Made by a program: the position numbers and the translations under genes. A model generated the notes under the pieces. It was given only the letters and a program-made list of their open reading frames with translations, did no database searches and was not told where the DNA came from. From the NCBI GenBank assembly GCA_951813575.1, contig OX638375.1:1937042-2001041 (forward strand): a stretch of DNA of 64,000 nucleotides, given 5' to 3'. Below are positions 28,917 through 47,897 of the stretch, piece after piece. This DNA is from Candidatus Binatia bacterium. GTDB lineage: Bacteria; Desulfobacterota; Binatia; UBA9968; JAJDTQ01. Numbering within the stretch: the stretch's first letter is position 1; each line of letters opens with the position of its first letter.

Positions 28917-29207
28917 CTATCTCCTCACGCCCCTGGCGTCTCCCCTGCGGTCGCCCGCATGGCCGTGGAACGTGCGCGTGGGCGAGAACTCTCCCAGCTT
29001 GTGGCCCACCATGTTCTCGGTGACGAACACCGGAAGGAATTTCCGCCCGTTGTGGACCGCAATGGTGTGACCGATCATGTCCGGGGTGATGGTCGAGCGC
29101 CGGGACCACGTCTTGAGGACCCGCCTGACCTGCGACCGATTCATCTCGTCGATCTTGCGCATCAGGTGGTCGTCCACGAAAGGACCCTTCTTGATCGAAC
29201 GAGCCAT
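28917..29207 (-). CDS. rpsS: 30S ribosomal protein S19
   Basis: Head protein near the A-site tRNA, partner of RimM. The 96-residue product starts [20 protein letters not shown], and has [20 protein letters not shown] and [20 protein letters not shown]. It starts 2 bases after the rplB stop. The C terminus is slightly extended with basic residues. Confidence 0.98.
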   Translation of the reverse strand: MARSIKKGPFVDDHLMRKIDEMNRSQVRRVLKTWSRRSTITPDMIGHTIAVHNGRKFLPVFVTENMVGHKLGEFSPTRTFHGHAGDRRGDARGVRR

Positions 29208-29209
29208 GT

Positions 29210-30037
29210 CTATCTTCCCTTCCTGCGCTTCACGATGTACTTGTCCGAAGGCTTGACGCCCCGTGTCCGGTACCCCTTGGTGGGCTTGCCCCAGGGCGTC
29301 TGCGGATGATTGCCCTTGGACCGGCCTTCGCCGCCCCCGTGCGGATGGTCGACGGGATTCTTGGCCATACCCCGGGTCACCGGCCGGCGGCCCATCCATC
29401 GGGACCGCCCCGCCTTGCCGTAGGTCACGTTCTCGTAGTCGCTGTTTCCCACTTCGCCGATGGTGGCGCGACACTCGGAGCGGACGTTGCGCAGCTCCCC
29501 GGACGGCAGCTTGAGAAGGGTGTAGGAGCCCTCTTTCGCCATCACCTGGGCGGATGCCCCCGCGCTCCGGACGATCTGGCCGCCCTTGCCGGCCTTGAGC
29601 TCGATGTTGTGCACCAGCGTCCCGGTGGGGATGTACCCCAGCGGCAGGGAGTTGCCCGGCTGAATGTCGATATCCTGATCGCCGGATATGATGCGGCTGC
29701 CCACCCTCAGCTTGTCGGGGGCCAGGATGTAACGCCGCTCGCCGTCGAGATAGCAGATGAGCGCCACCCGGGCGGACCGGTTCGGATCGTACTCGATGGT
29801 CTCGACCCGGCCGGCGACCCCCTTCTTGTCGCGCTTGAAGTCGATGAAGCGGTAGCGCCGCTTGTGCCCGCCTCCGCGGTGGTCCTTGGTGATCCGGCCC
29901 CGGTTGTTCCGTCCGCCGTGCCCCTTGAGCGGGCGCAGCAACGGCCGGTGCGGCGAGTCGCTGGTGATCTCGTCGAACCCGAAGCCGGTGGAAAAACGGC
30001 GCCCCGGAGAAGTCGGGCGGCGGTTCTTGATCGACAT
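29210..30037 (-). CDS. rplB: 50S ribosomal protein L2
   Basis: Essential for subunit association and peptidyl transfer. The 275-residue product has the OB and SH3-like domains, with [20 protein letters not shown], the conserved [20 protein letters not shown] near the peptidyl-transferase centre and a basic C terminus. It follows rplW by 20 bases. Confidence 0.99.
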   Translation of the reverse strand: MSIKNRRPTSPGRRFSTGFGFDEITSDSPHRPLLRPLKGHGGRNNRGRITKDHRGGGHKRRYRFIDFKRDKKGVAGRVETIEYDPNRSARVALICYLDGERRYILAPDKLRVGSRIISGDQDIDIQPGNSLPLGYIPTGTLVHNIELKAGKGGQIVRSAGASAQVMAKEGSYTLLKLPSGELRNVRSECRATIGEVGNSDYENVTYGKAGRSRWMGRRPVTRGMAKNPVDHPHGGGEGRSKGNHPQTPWGKPTKGYRTRGVKPSDKYIVKRRKGR

Positions 30038-30057
30038 GGCCTACAACCCTTGTCCTT

Positions 30058-30348
30058 CTAACCCACACCGAAGAAGTCGATGCGGTCGCCTTCCTTCAGG
30101 GTGACGATCGCCTTCTTCCACAGCGGCAACCGTCCGGTGTTCCTGCCCACCCGGCGCATCTTGCCCAGGTAGCGCGCGGTGCGGACGTCGAGCACCGTGA
30201 CCTTGAACAGCGTCTCCACCTCTTTGCGGATCTCGATCTTGTTGGCGTCCGGACGCACCTTGAAGATCACCTGGTTCGACGACTCGGCCAGCATCGCACC
30301 CTTCTCGGAAATCAGCGGAGCGAGGACCGTATCCCGAACGCCCCTCAT
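30058..30348 (-). CDS. rplW: 50S ribosomal protein L23
   Basis: Docking site for SRP and trigger factor at the tunnel exit, both encoded in this window. The 96-residue product starts [20 protein letters not shown], has [20 protein letters not shown] and the loop [20 protein letters not shown]. The ATG overlaps the rplD stop (ATGA). Confidence 0.97.
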   Translation of the reverse strand: MRGVRDTVLAPLISEKGAMLAESSNQVIFKVRPDANKIEIRKEVETLFKVTVLDVRTARYLGKMRRVGRNTGRLPLWKKAIVTLKEGDRIDFFGVG

Positions 30349-30941
30349 TGCGAGAACCTCTCTTCTATCTTCGCCAGCGCTTCGCGGGTCAGCACCAGGT
30401 ATTCGAACCGCAGCAGGTCGTACACGTTCAACCCGGCGACCCGCAACACCTTCACGTTGGGCAGATTGCGCGCGGACAACTCGATGTTGGCGTCGCTGTC
30501 GGCGATGACGAACAGCGACTTCCCCACCCCCAGCGCGGCCATGGCCTCGGCCATGAGGCGGGTCTTGATCTCGGTGACGTCCTCGGGCTCCACCACCACG
30601 ACCTTTTCTTCCTGGCGCTTCAGGCTGAGCGCGGACAGCACCGCCTGACGGCGGGCTTTCTTGGGAATCCGGTAGGAATAGTCCCTCGGCATGGGCCCGA
30701 ACACGGTCCCGCCGCCGACCCAGATCGGAGAGCGGACGCTGCCGGCGCGGGCCCTTCCCGAGCCCTTCTGGCGCCACGGCTTCCTGCCGCTGCCGCGGAC
30801 CAGGCCGCGGGTCTTGGTGGACGCGGTGCCGGCTCGCCGGTTGTTCAACTGCATGACCACCGCCTGATGCAACAGGTGCGGCCGCACCGCCACGCCGAAT
30901 ATGCTGTCCGGAAGCTCCGGCTCGATCCTGCGAAATTCCAT
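30345..30941 (-). CDS. rplD: 50S ribosomal protein L4
   Basis: Tunnel-wall protein and, in E. coli, repressor of the S10 operon. The 198-residue product has [20 protein letters not shown] followed by [20 protein letters not shown], the tunnel loop, and a C-terminal globular part ending [12 protein letters not shown]. It follows rplC by 3 bases. The S10 leader hairpin known from enterobacteria was not recognised here. Confidence 0.97.
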   Translation of the reverse strand: MEFRRIEPELPDSIFGVAVRPHLLHQAVVMQLNNRRAGTASTKTRGLVRGSGRKPWRQKGSGRARAGSVRSPIWVGGGTVFGPMPRDYSYRIPKKARRQAVLSALSLKRQEEKVVVVEPEDVTEIKTRLMAEAMAALGVGKSLFVIADSDANIELSARNLPNVKVLRVAGLNVYDLLRFEYLVLTREALAKIEERFSQ

Positions 30942-30944
30942 GCC

Positions 30945-31577
30945 CTACCCCTTGACCGCCCTGCGGACCAGGACCAGCCCGCCGTTGGCTCCCGGAATGG
31001 CGCCCTTGACCAACAGCAGGTTCTCCTCGGGGCGGACCTCCACCACGCGAAGGTTCTGGATGGACACGCGCTCGTTGCCCAAGTGTCCGGCCATCCGCTT
31101 CCCCTTGAACACCTTGCCCGGATAGGAACGGTTCCCGATGGAGCCGCCGTGCCGGAAATACTCGTGGGTGCCGTGGGTGCGGGAGAAACCGTGGAAGTCC
31201 CAGCGCTTCATGACGCCGGCGAAGCCCCTGCCCTTGGAGGTGCCGGTGACGTCCACCAGATCCCCGGCCTCGACCAGGTCCGTCACCGTGAGCTCCTGGC
31301 CCACCTCGTAGTCCGAGACGTCGTCGACCCGGAACTCGCGGAGCACACGGAAGGAACCCTTCTCCGCCTTGGCCATGTGGCCCCGCAGAGGACGGTTCAC
31401 GCGCTGGTTCTTCTGCGTGCCGAAACCCAGTTGCAGCGCGTTGTACCCGTCCTTCGCCTCGTCCTTCTTCTGCACCACCACGCACGGGCCCGTCTCCACC
31501 ACCGTCACGGGGATCACGTTCCCGGTGTCGTCGAAGAGCTGGCTCATGCCGATTTTCTTTCCGATGAGACCTGTCAT
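30945..31577 (-). CDS. rplC: 50S ribosomal protein L3
   Basis: Assembly initiator with a loop near the peptidyl-transferase centre. The 210-residue product starts MTGLIGKKIGMSQLFDDTGN, has GRGFAGVMKRWDFHGFSRTH and PGKVFKGKRMAGHLGNERV, typical of the family. It follows rpsJ by 9 bases. Confidence 0.98.
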   Translation of the reverse strand: MTGLIGKKIGMSQLFDDTGNVIPVTVVETGPCVVVQKKDEAKDGYNALQLGFGTQKNQRVNRPLRGHMAKAEKGSFRVLREFRVDDVSDYEVGQELTVTDLVEAGDLVDVTGTSKGRGFAGVMKRWDFHGFSRTHGTHEYFRHGGSIGNRSYPGKVFKGKRMAGHLGNERVSIQNLRVVEVRPEENLLLVKGAIPGANGGLVLVRRAVKG

Positions 31578-31586
31578 CTCGCCAAC

Positions 31587-31895
31587 CTATTGAAGCTTGA
31601 TTTCCACGTCCACGCCGGCCGCCAGATCCAGCTTGCCGAGCGCGTCGATGGTCTGCTGGGTCGGCTCAAGGATGTCCAGCAGCCGCTTGTGGGTGCGGAT
31701 CTCGAACTGCTCCCGCGACTTCTTGTCCACGTGCGGCGACCGGTTCACGGTAAACCGCTCGATGCGTGTCGGGAGAGGGATGGGGCCGGCGACCCGGCCG
31801 CCCGTTCTCTTCACGGTCTCGACGATCTCGCCCACCGACTGGTCCAGGACCCGGTAGTCGTAGGCCTTGAGCCGAATGCGGATTTTCTCGTTCAC
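31587..31895 (-). CDS. rpsJ: 30S ribosomal protein S10 (NusE)
   Basis: 30S head protein that also acts with NusB in antitermination and binds NusG, linking transcription to translation. The 102-residue product starts [20 protein letters not shown] and has [20 protein letters not shown] and the RTHKRLLDI segment. It follows fusA by 40 bases; tuf, often found in this gap, is absent. Confidence 0.98.
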   Translation of the reverse strand: MNEKIRIRLKAYDYRVLDQSVGEIVETVKRTGGRVAGPIPLPTRIERFTVNRSPHVDKKSREQFEIRTHKRLLDILEPTQQTIDALGKLDLAAGVDVEIKLQ

Positions 31896-31935
31896 ACCCT
31901 CACCTCTATCGAATCACGCTCAGCGGACTGTGCGG

Positions 31936-34017
31936 TCAGACACGCGCCTCCCGGCCCATCATGTCTTCCTTCACCGTTTCCGGCACTTCCTCGTAGCGCG
32001 AGAACTGCATGGTGTACGTCGCCCGGCCCTGAGTCTTGGATCTCAGGTCCGTCGCGTAGCCGAACATCCGCGACAGCGGGACGCGGGACTGCACCACCTG
32101 CGCGTTGCCCTTGGAGTTCATGCCCAGGACCTTGCCGCGCCGGGAGCTGATGTCCCCGATCACGTCGCCCATGAACTCCTCCGGCACCACCACCTCCACG
32201 TCCATCACCGGCTCCAGCAACACCGGGGAGGCCTTTCCCAGGGCTTCCTTGAAGGCCATGGAACCGGCGATGGTGAACGCCATCTCCGAGGAGTCCACGT
32301 CATGGTAGCTGCCGTCCAGGAGAGTGACCTTCACGTCCACCACCGGATACCCCACCAGGCCGCCGTTGGTCATGGCCTGCTCGACGCCGTTCCTGACCGC
32401 CGGCACGTAGTCCTGCGGGATCACGCCGCCCTTGGTGGCGTCGACGAACTCGAACCCGCTTCCGGTGGCCTGGGGCTCCAGGCGCAGGAAGACGTGGCCG
32501 TACTGTCCGCGGCCGCCCGACTGCCTGACGAACCGGCCCTCCTGCTGCACCGTCCGGCGTATGGTCTCCTTGTACGCCACCTGCGGCTTGCCGACGTTGG
32601 CGCCCACCTTGAACTCGCGCAACAGCCTGTCGACGATGACCTCGAGGTGGAGCTCCCCCATGCCCGAAATCAGCGTCTGGCCGGTCTCCTGATCGACCGT
32701 GACCCGGAAGGAGGGATCCTCCTTGGCCAGCTTCTGCAGGGAGGTCCCCAGCCTCTCCTGATCGTCCCGGGATTTGGGCTCGATGGCGATGGCGATGACC
32801 GGTTCCGGAAAGTCGATGGCCTCGAGCAGGATGGGGTTGTCTTCGTCACAGAGGGTGTCGCCGGTCTTGGCGCTGCGCAGGCCCACGGCCGCAGCAATGT
32901 CCCCGGCGCAGACCTCGTCGATCTCTTCCCGCTTGTTGGCGTGCATCTTGAGAATGCGGCCGACACGCTCCCGCTGGCCGGTGGAGGCGTTGTACACGAA
33001 CGCGCCGGACTTGCGCGTTCCGGAATACACCCGGAAGAACGTCAACGACCCCACGAAGGGATCGGCCATGATCTTGAAGGCCAACGCCGAGAACGGCGCA
33101 TCATCGGAGGTCGGGCGGACCTCCTCTTCGTTGGCGTCCGGCGCCGTTCCGTGGATCGGCGGTACGTCCAACGGTGAAGGCAGGTAGTCGACCACCGCGT
33201 CCAGCAACGGCTGCACGCCCTTGTTCCGGAACGCCGCGCCGCAAAGCACGGGGACGAGCTGCAGCTTCAGGCCGGCGGCCCGAATGGCCCGGATCAACCG
33301 GTCGTCGGAGATGGCGTCACCCTGGAGATACGCGGTCATGATGGCATCGTCGCAGTCGGCCAGCGTCTCCAGCATGTTCTCGCGATATTCGTCCGCCTGG
33401 GCCTGCAGCTCGGCGGGTATCGGCGCCTCCCGGAAACTGGCGCCGAGATTCTCGTTGTCCCACAGAAGCGCCTTCATCCGCACCAGATCCACCACCCCCT
33501 GAAAGCGGTCTTCCGATCCCACCGGGAGCTGGATCACCAGGGGCCGGGCCCCCAGCCGGTCCTCGATCATCCCGACCACACGGAAGAAGTCGGCGCCGAC
33601 GCGGTCCATCTTGTTGATGTAGGCGATCCTCGGCACGCCGTACTTGTCCGCCTGCCGCCATACGGTCTCGGTCTGGGGCTCCACGCCGCCGACCGAGCAG
33701 AACACCCCGATGGCGCCGTCCAACACCCGCAGCGACCGCTCCACCTCGATGGTGAAGTCCACGTGGCCCGGCGTATCGATGATGTTGATCCGGTGGTCGC
33801 GCCAATGGCAGGTGGTGGCCGCCGAGGTGATGGTGATCCCCCGCTCCTGCTCCTGGACCATCCAGTCCATGGTCGCGGTGCCATCGTGCACCTCGCCCAG
33901 CTTGTAGTTGATGCCGGTGTAGAACAACACGCGCTCGGTCGTGGTGGTCTTGCCGGCATCGATGTGGGCCATGATGCCGATGTTGCGGGTCCGGTCTAGT
34001 GGAATCTGTCTGCTCAT
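31936..34017 (-). CDS. fusA: Elongation factor G
   Basis: GTPase that moves tRNA and mRNA through the ribosome. The 693-residue product starts [20 protein letters not shown] with the P-loop [23 protein letters not shown] and [10 protein letters not shown], and domains II-V through [19 protein letters not shown]. The ATG at 34017 is preferred to the longer frame from 34098, which runs through a terminator hairpin. It lies 81 bases after rpsG, with an intrinsic terminator in between, and no clear promoter was found. Confidence 0.98.
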   Translation of the reverse strand: MSRQIPLDRTRNIGIMAHIDAGKTTTTERVLFYTGINYKLGEVHDGTATMDWMVQEQERGITITSAATTCHWRDHRINIIDTPGHVDFTIEVERSLRVLDGAIGVFCSVGGVEPQTETVWRQADKYGVPRIAYINKMDRVGADFFRVVGMIEDRLGARPLVIQLPVGSEDRFQGVVDLVRMKALLWDNENLGASFREAPIPAELQAQADEYRENMLETLADCDDAIMTAYLQGDAISDDRLIRAIRAAGLKLQLVPVLCGAAFRNKGVQPLLDAVVDYLPSPLDVPPIHGTAPDANEEEVRPTSDDAPFSALAFKIMADPFVGSLTFFRVYSGTRKSGAFVYNASTGQRERVGRILKMHANKREEIDEVCAGDIAAAVGLRSAKTGDTLCDEDNPILLEAIDFPEPVIAIAIEPKSRDDQERLGTSLQKLAKEDPSFRVTVDQETGQTLISGMGELHLEVIVDRLLREFKVGANVGKPQVAYKETIRRTVQQEGRFVRQSGGRGQYGHVFLRLEPQATGSGFEFVDATKGGVIPQDYVPAVRNGVEQAMTNGGLVGYPVVDVKVTLLDGSYHDVDSSEMAFTIAGSMAFKEALGKASPVLLEPVMDVEVVVPEEFMGDVIGDISSRRGKVLGMNSKGNAQVVQSRVPLSRMFGYATDLRSKTQGRATYTMQFSRYEEVPETVKEDMMGREARV

Positions 34018-34044
34018 TTCTCGTAATCGCGTGCGTACGACGGC

Positions 34045-34074
34045 AAAAAAAGGAGGCGGTTCTACCGCCTCCTT
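34045..34074 (-). terminator. Rho-independent terminator between rpsG and fusA
   Basis: On the minus strand AAGGAGGCGGT-AGA-ACCGCCTCCTT forms an 11-bp perfect stem with a 3-base loop, followed by a run of seven T residues in total (complement of A at 34045-34051). It is about 25 bases past the rpsG stop and about 28 bases before the fusA ATG. It should end or attenuate transcription of the str genes. Confidence 0.9.
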
Positions 34075-34098
34075 GATTGGACAATGATTGATTGGCAA

Positions 34099-34945
<847 letters not shown>

Positions 34946-34972
34946 ACTTTCCGCTTTCGCAATAAACCGCCG

Positions 34973-35001
34973 ATTTTACCGGAACTTTGGTCGCCTGTCA
35001 A
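34973..35001 (-). promoter_or_regulatory. Sigma-70-type promoter for rpsL-rpsG (str genes)
   Basis: On the minus strand TTGACA (35001-34996), a 17-base spacer and TAAAAT (34978-34973): close to consensus. It lies entirely between the rpoC stop (35005) and the rpsL ATG (34945); transcription would start about 20 bases before rpsL. Confidence 0.75.
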
Positions 35002-35004
35002 CCG

Positions 35005-39132
<4,128 letters not shown>

Positions 39133-39140
39133 GGCGCCTC

Positions 39141-43235
<4,095 letters not shown>

Positions 43236-43307
43236 GTGCTCCCCCTTCACTCGACCCTGAGAATGACGCCCGGCGCCGCCGCCGGCCTGTTGCCGTCGTT
43301 CGCTCCG

Positions 43308-43679
43308 CTATTTGACCTCGACGCTCCCTCCGACCTCCTCGATCTTCGTCTTGATCTCCTCGGCCTCGTCCTTCGAGACTCCCTCCTTGACGTTCTTCGG
43401 GGCCCCGTCCACGAGATCCTTGGCCTCCTTCAGGCCCAGGCCGGTGATCTCCCGCACCACCTTGATGACCTGGATCTTCTTCTCGCCGGCGCCGGTCAGC
43501 ACGGCGTCGAACTCGGTCTTTTCCTCGGCCGCCTCGGCCGCCGCGGGCGCGGCCGCCACGGCCACGGGCGCCGCCGCGCTGACCCCGAGCTCTTCCTCGA
43601 GCTCCTTGACCAGGCCGGCCGCCTCCAGAAGAGACATGTTCTTGATGAAGTCCTTGACTTGCTCCCGACTCACTTCCAT
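43308..43679 (-). CDS. rplL: 50S ribosomal protein L7/L12
   Basis: Forms the flexible stalk that recruits translation GTPases. The 123-residue product has the N-terminal dimerisation helix region (1-33, [20 protein letters not shown]), an Ala-rich hinge (about 36-55) and the C-terminal domain ([40 protein letters not shown]). It follows rplJ after about 100 bases that hold repeat copy C. Confidence 0.99.
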   Translation of the reverse strand: MEVSREQVKDFIKNMSLLEAAGLVKELEEELGVSAAAPVAVAAAPAAAEAAEEKTEFDAVLTGAGEKKIQVIKVVREITGLGLKEAKDLVDGAPKNVKEGVSKDEAEEIKTKIEEVGGSVEVK

Positions 43680-43752
43680 TGGAACTCCCCCTTTGACTGT
43701 CTTGATCCCTTGATTTCCCGAACCTTGCTGTCTTCGTGCCTGCCCGCCGGGG

Positions 43753-43785
43753 CCGGGACACGGGCGGATTCGAAACCCGCCCCTA
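43753..43785 (-). repeat. Dispersed GC-rich palindromic repeat, copy C
   Basis: On the minus strand TAGGGGCGGGTTTCGAATCC followed by GCCCGTGTCCCGG. The TAG is the rplJ stop codon. The orientation relative to the upstream gene is the same as for copies A, B and E. It lies in the rplJ-rplL gap, a place where stalk-protein stoichiometry is controlled in other bacteria. Confidence 0.75.
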
Positions 43786-44298
43786 CTCTCTGCTCTCCCT
43801 GAGCGCGTCGAGCAGACGTACCAGTTGGCTTCCCGGTTCCTGGATCGTGCGCAACAACCGGCCGGCCGGCGCCTGCATCAACGAAAGCAACTGCGCCTGC
43901 AACTCCGGCAGGCTCGGCAGCGTGGCCAGCCCCTTGACCTGCGCGGGCTGGAGCAACGCTCCGTCGAGCACCGCTCCCTTGATGGTCAACTGGTCATTCT
44001 GGTCCGCGAACTTGACCAGCGCCTTGGAGAGGCCCACGGGGTCGTCGTAGGCGAACACCCAACCGTTGGGTCCGGTCAGGAAGTCCTCGAGGGCCTGATA
44101 GGCCGTGTCCCTGATGGCCAGCCGGACCAGGTTGTTCTTGGCGATCTTGTATTCGCCCGCCGCGTCGCGGACGTCGCAACGAAGCTGCGTCATCTTGTCC
44201 ACGGACAGCCCCCGATAGTCGGTCACCACCGCCATGGTGGCGGTCCGGAACTTGTCCTGGAACGCGTCGACGACTGCCGTTTTTTCCTGACGATCCAC
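43783..44298 (-). CDS. rplJ: 50S ribosomal protein L10
   Basis: Anchors L7/L12 to the ribosome and represses its own operon in E. coli. From GTG 44298 the product is 171 residues, (M)[18 protein letters not shown], which matches the family start and has GGGAGA a few bases upstream. An ATG at 44310 would add MGDS and has no clear ribosome-binding site. Characteristic segments are [20 protein letters not shown] and [10 protein letters not shown]. It lies about 11-23 bases after rplA. The TAG stop belongs to repeat copy C. Confidence 0.95.
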   Translation of the reverse strand: MDRQEKTAVVDAFQDKFRTATMAVVTDYRGLSVDKMTQLRCDVRDAAGEYKIAKNNLVRLAIRDTAYQALEDFLTGPNGWVFAYDDPVGLSKALVKFADQNDQLTIKGAVLDGALLQPAQVKGLATLPSLPELQAQLLSLMQAPAGRLLRTIQEPGSQLVRLLDALRESRE

Positions 44299-44321
44299 GC
44301 TGTCTCCCATCCAATCCGCAG

Positions 44322-45026
44322 TTACACCGCCATGACGCGCACTTCCGCCGGATCGATCCTGACGCCCGGCCCCATGGTCGCGGCCACGGCCACGCTCTTG
44401 ATGTAAGTTCCCTTGGCCGCCGCGGGCTTGGCCCGCAGCAGGGCGCCCACCACCGCCCTGGCGTTGTCCAGCAGCGCATCGGCCTCGAACGACACCTTGC
44501 CGATGGGCAGGTGTACGATGCCCGCCTTGTCGACCCGGTACTCGAGCCGTCCTGCCTTGATCTCCGTGACCGCCTTGCCGATCTCCGCCGCCACGGTCCC
44601 GGACCGCGGGTTCGGCATCAGTCCGCGGGGCCCGAGGATCTTGCCGATGCGACCGACCGCTCCCATCATGTCGGGAGTGGCCACCACCTTGTCGAAGTCG
44701 AGCCAGCCCTCGGTGATCTTCTTGATCAACTCGTCGTTGCCGACGAACTCGGCGCCGGCCTCCTGGGCTTCCTTCTCCTTCTCGCCCTTGGCGAACGCCA
44801 GCACCCGGACCGGCTTGCCAAGGCCGTGGGGCAGCCCCACCGCGCCGCGAATGTTCTGGTCCGCGCGGCGCGGATCGACCCCGAGCCGGACGGACATCTC
44901 GACGGTTTCGTCGAACCTGGCCGTGGCCGTCTCCTTGACGATCCGTATCCCCTCGTCCAGGGGATACTTCCGGGTCTTGTCCACCTGTTCCGCGACGCCC
45001 TGGTACTTCTTGCCCTTCGCTCTCAT
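44322..45026 (-). CDS. rplA: 50S ribosomal protein L1
   Basis: Mobile stalk protein that releases deacylated tRNA. The 234-residue product starts [20 protein letters not shown], has [20 protein letters not shown] and the signature [20 protein letters not shown]. It follows rplK by 17 bases. Confidence 0.98.
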   Translation of the reverse strand: MRAKGKKYQGVAEQVDKTRKYPLDEGIRIVKETATARFDETVEMSVRLGVDPRRADQNIRGAVGLPHGLGKPVRVLAFAKGEKEKEAQEAGAEFVGNDELIKKITEGWLDFDKVVATPDMMGAVGRIGKILGPRGLMPNPRSGTVAAEIGKAVTEIKAGRLEYRVDKAGIVHLPIGKVSFEADALLDNARAVVGALLRAKPAAAKGTYIKSVAVAATMGPGVRIDPAEVRVMAV

Positions 45027-45043
45027 GGCAGCCCCCGGCCCGA

Positions 45044-45466
45044 TCAGACAACCTTGAGGCCGAGGCTCCTGGCGGTGCCTTCGACGGTCTTGACCGCGGC
45101 CTCGATGCTGGCGCTGGTCAAATCGGGCATCTTGATCCGGGCGATCTCCTGAACCTGTGCCTTCGTCACCTGACCCTTGCTTTCCTTGCCCGGCTCCGGG
45201 GCTCCCTTCTCGAGCCCCGCGGCCTTCTTCAGCAACACGGCCGCCGGAGGGGTCTTGGTGATGAAGCTGAAGGTGCGGTCGGCGTAGACGGTGATGACGA
45301 CGGGGATGATCATGCCCGGTTCCGTCTGGGTGGCCGCGTTGAAGGCCTTGCAGAACTCCATGATGTTCACGCCCCGCTGGCCCAACGCCGGTCCCACCGG
45401 AGGGCTGGGATTCGCCTGCCCCGCCGGTATTTGCAACTTGATCTCGCCGATCACTTTCTTGGCCAT
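45044..45466 (-). CDS. rplK: 50S ribosomal protein L11
   Basis: Forms the GTPase-associated centre with 23S rRNA. The 140-residue product starts [20 protein letters not shown] then [20 protein letters not shown], and has [15 protein letters not shown] and [17 protein letters not shown]. It follows nusG by 3 bases. Confidence 0.99.
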   Translation of the reverse strand: MAKKVIGEIKLQIPAGQANPSPPVGPALGQRGVNIMEFCKAFNAATQTEPGMIIPVVITVYADRTFSFITKTPPAAVLLKKAAGLEKGAPEPGKESKGQVTKAQVQEIARIKMPDLTSASIEAAVKTVEGTARSLGLKVV

Positions 45467-45469
45467 GGT

Positions 45470-46081
45470 CTAACTCCGCTCCACCTGAATAAAGTCCAGC
45501 TCCACCGGGGTCGCCCGGCCAAAGATGCTGATGAGCACTCGCAGCTTGCCCTTGTCGGCCTTCACTTCCTCCACCACACCGTTGAACTCCGAGAAGGGGC
45601 CGTCGATGACTTTCACGCTCTCACCCACCGAGAACACCACCCGGGGCCGGGGCCGCACCGCCCCCTCCTCCATCTGATGGGCGATCTCACGCACTTCCTC
45701 TTCACTGACCCACGGCGGCTGCGTGGTGCCGCCCACGAACCCGGTGACCTTGGGCGTGGACTTGACGATGTGCCAGGTCTCGTCGTCCATCGTCATGTGG
45801 ACCAGGATGTAGCCCGGGAAGAACTTTCGCGAAGACGTCCGCTTCTTGCCCTTCACCAGCTCGACGACCTTCTCCGCCGGCACCAGGATCTCGCCGAACC
45901 GGTCAAGCTTCTCCTCCAACGCCTTGATCTTGTCCTGCTTCTCCGGATCGTCTCCGGCCCTCAACTCCTTGACATGATTCTCCACCTTGCTCTTGGAGGC
46001 TTTGATCCCCTCCTCCAGAGCGGCCTTGGCCTTGTGTTCGAACCCGGCGAACGTGTGGACGACATACCAATGCTTTTCCAT
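45470..46081 (-). CDS. nusG: Transcription termination/antitermination protein NusG, with an insertion in the NGN domain
   Basis: Binds RNA polymerase, Rho and S10. The 203-residue product starts [20 protein letters not shown], has [20 protein letters not shown] and the C-terminal KOW domain [20 protein letters not shown] with [14 protein letters not shown]. Compared with the 181-residue E. coli protein, about 25-30 charged residues (about 27-58, with [20 protein letters not shown]) are inserted between the first helix and the next strand. The insert is predicted to be helical. Confidence 0.98.
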   Translation of the reverse strand: MEKHWYVVHTFAGFEHKAKAALEEGIKASKSKVENHVKELRAGDDPEKQDKIKALEEKLDRFGEILVPAEKVVELVKGKKRTSSRKFFPGYILVHMTMDDETWHIVKSTPKVTGFVGGTTQPPWVSEEEVREIAHQMEEGAVRPRPRVVFSVGESVKVIDGPFSEFNGVVEEVKADKGKLRVLISIFGRATPVELDFIQVERS

Positions 46082-46097
46082 GGGTTACCCGGTTGCC

Positions 46098-46319
46098 TCA
46101 GCGCAACAGCCACTGTCTCGCGTACGAAAGCAGGAAATCGACCAGGCCAAGATAAATGGCGAAGAAAATCACCACCAGCACCACGACCCCCGTTGCCGCG
46201 TAGGTCTCCCTCCTGGTGGGCCAGTGTACCCGCTTGAGCTCCTGCCAGGCTTCGCGGACGAAGTCGGTGAGCCGCCCCACGGAGGCGAACGAATCAGTGA
46301 GTTTTTCCATCGCCGGCAA
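46098..46319 (-). CDS. secE: Protein translocase subunit SecE
   Basis: Clamps SecY in the membrane. The 73-residue product has one membrane helix (about 45-66, TGVVVLVVIFFAIYLGLVDF) after the amphipathic signature FVREAWQELKRVHWPTRRET. The start may be ATG 46319 (MPAMEKL) or ATG 46310 (MEKL). It sits between tRNA-Trp and nusG, the classical context, and only 5 bases separate the tRNA 3' end from the first ATG. Confidence 0.96.
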   Translation of the reverse strand: MPAMEKLTDSFASVGRLTDFVREAWQELKRVHWPTRRETYAATGVVVLVVIFFAIYLGLVDFLLSYARQWLLR

Positions 46320-46324
46320 TGAGC

Positions 46325-46401
46325 TGGCGGGTCAGGCAGGACTCGAACCTGCAACAGCCGGATTTGGAGTCCGGTGCTCTACCAATTGGAGCTACTGACC
46401 C
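46325..46401 (-). tRNA. tRNA-Trp (anticodon CCA)
   Basis: Complete cloverleaf: acceptor GGGTCAG/CTGACCC, anticodon arm CCGGA-CTCCAAA-TCCGG, T arm GCAGG/CCTGC, discriminator G, CCA encoded (46325-46327). It reads UGG. It lies between rpmG and secE. Confidence 0.97.
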
Positions 46402-46413
46402 GGTTCCGCTACC

Positions 46414-46566
46414 TCAGACCCGGATTTCCTTGTGCGCCGTGTGGGTACGGCAATGCGCACAGAACTTCTTGAATTCGAGCTTGTCCGTGGTCCTCTTCTT
46501 GTTCTTGGTCGTGGTGTAGTTCTTCCGCTTGCACTGGTCACAGGCGAGCCCTACCAGGTCGCGCAT
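46414..46566 (-). CDS. rpmG: 50S ribosomal protein L33, zinc-binding form
   Basis: A 50-residue gene read from the sequence: MRDLVGLACDQCKRKNYTTT, then KNKKRTTDKLEFKKFCAHCR and THTAHKEIRV. Two CxxC pairs (C9/C12, C36/C39) form the zinc ribbon. The ATG at 46566 is 13 bases after the tuf stop. The tuf-rpmG-tRNA-Trp-secE order is widespread. Confidence 0.96.
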   Translation of the reverse strand: MRDLVGLACDQCKRKNYTTTKNKKRTTDKLEFKKFCAHCRTHTAHKEIRV

Positions 46567-46579
46567 CTCTCACCCCCCG

Positions 46580-47770
46580 CTACTGTACGATCTCGGTCAC
46601 GACCCCGGCGCCCACGGTGCGGCCGCCTTCCCTGATGGCGAAGCGCAGGCCGTCGTCCATGGCGATGGGGGTGATGAGATCGACGTCGATGTGAACGTTG
46701 TCGCCGGGCATGATCATCTCGGTGCCCTCGGGCAGCGTCGCCACGCCGGTGACGTCCGTGGTCCGGAAGTAGAACTGCGGGCGATAGCCGTTGAAGAACG
46801 GTGTGTGCCGGCCGCCCTCCTCCTTGGTCAGAATGTACGCCTCGGCCTTGAACTTGGTGTGCGGGGTAACCGTCTTGGGCTTGGCCAGCACCTGGCCCCG
46901 CTCCACCTCGTCACGCTTGACGCCCCTGAGGAGGACGCCGATGTTGTCACCCGCCTGCCCTTCGTCGAGCAGCTTGCGGAACATCTCGACGCCGGTCGCC
47001 ACCGTCTTGTGGGTCTCCTTCAGGCCGACGATCTCGACTTCGTCGCCCACGTGCAGGATGCCGCGCTCCACGCGACCCGTCACGACGGTGCCCCGGCCGC
47101 TGATGGTGAAGACGTCCTCCACCGGCATGATGAACGGCTTGTCCACGTCCCGGAGCGGATCGGGCACGTAGCCGTCCACCGCATCCATCAACTTCACCAC
47201 GGACTCCGTGCCCAGCTCGCTCACCTCGCCGTCGAGGGCCTTGAGGGCGCTGCCGGTGACGACCGGGATGTCATCACCCGGGAACTGGTACTTCGAAAGC
47301 AGCTCCCTTACCTCCAGCTCCACCAGCTCCAGCAGCTCGGGGTCGTCCACCATGTCCGCCTTGTTGAGGTAGACCACGATGGAGGGAACGCCCACCTGGC
47401 GCGCCAGCAGGATGTGCTCGCGGGTCTGCGGCATGGGTCCGTCCGCTGCCGACACCACGAGGATCGCGCCGTCCATCTGGGCGGCGCCGGTGATCATGTT
47501 CTTCACGTAATCCGCGTGTCCCGGGCAGTCCACGTGGGCGTAGTGACGCTTTTCGGTCTGGTACTCGACGTGCGCGATGTTGATGGTGACTCCACGCTCC
47601 CGCTCTTCGGGCGCCTTGTCAATCTGGTCGAAGGGCACGAAATCCGCCGATCCCTTTTCCGCCAGCACCTTGGTGATGGCCGCCGTCAAGGTCGTCTTGC
47701 CGTGATCGACATGGCCGATGGTGCCGATGTTGAGATGTGGTTTCGTGCGCTCGAATTTTGCCTTGCTCAT
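46580..47770 (-). CDS. tuf: Elongation factor Tu
   Basis: Delivers aminoacyl-tRNA to the ribosome. The 396-residue product starts [20 protein letters not shown] with [10 protein letters not shown] at 19-28, the effector region [29 protein letters not shown] and NKADMVD, and ends [22 protein letters not shown] lies a few bases before the ATG. It is the only tuf copy seen; the position after fusA is empty. Confidence 0.99.
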   Translation of the reverse strand: MSKAKFERTKPHLNIGTIGHVDHGKTTLTAAITKVLAEKGSADFVPFDQIDKAPEERERGVTINIAHVEYQTEKRHYAHVDCPGHADYVKNMITGAAQMDGAILVVSAADGPMPQTREHILLARQVGVPSIVVYLNKADMVDDPELLELVELEVRELLSKYQFPGDDIPVVTGSALKALDGEVSELGTESVVKLMDAVDGYVPDPLRDVDKPFIMPVEDVFTISGRGTVVTGRVERGILHVGDEVEIVGLKETHKTVATGVEMFRKLLDEGQAGDNIGVLLRGVKRDEVERGQVLAKPKTVTPHTKFKAEAYILTKEEGGRHTPFFNGYRPQFYFRTTDVTGVATLPEGTEMIMPGDNVHIDVDLITPIAMDDGLRFAIREGGRTVGAGVVTEIVQ

Positions 47771-47824
47771 CTTCTCCTCCTGTAGATATCACCTGGTCTG
47801 ATTCAATGGCTTACAAACAGGCAA

Positions 47825-47897
47825 AGCCCAGGAGCGGGCTTGAACCGCCGACCTCGTCCTTACCAAGGACGTGCTCTACCGACTGAGCTACCTGGGC
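47825..47897 (-). tRNA. tRNA-Thr (anticodon GGU)
   Basis: Acceptor GCCCAGG/CCTGGGC with discriminator U, anticodon arm GTCC-TTGGTAA-GGAC (central GGT), T loop TTCAAGC. No CCA is encoded. It is 54 bases upstream of tuf. Confidence 0.96.
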
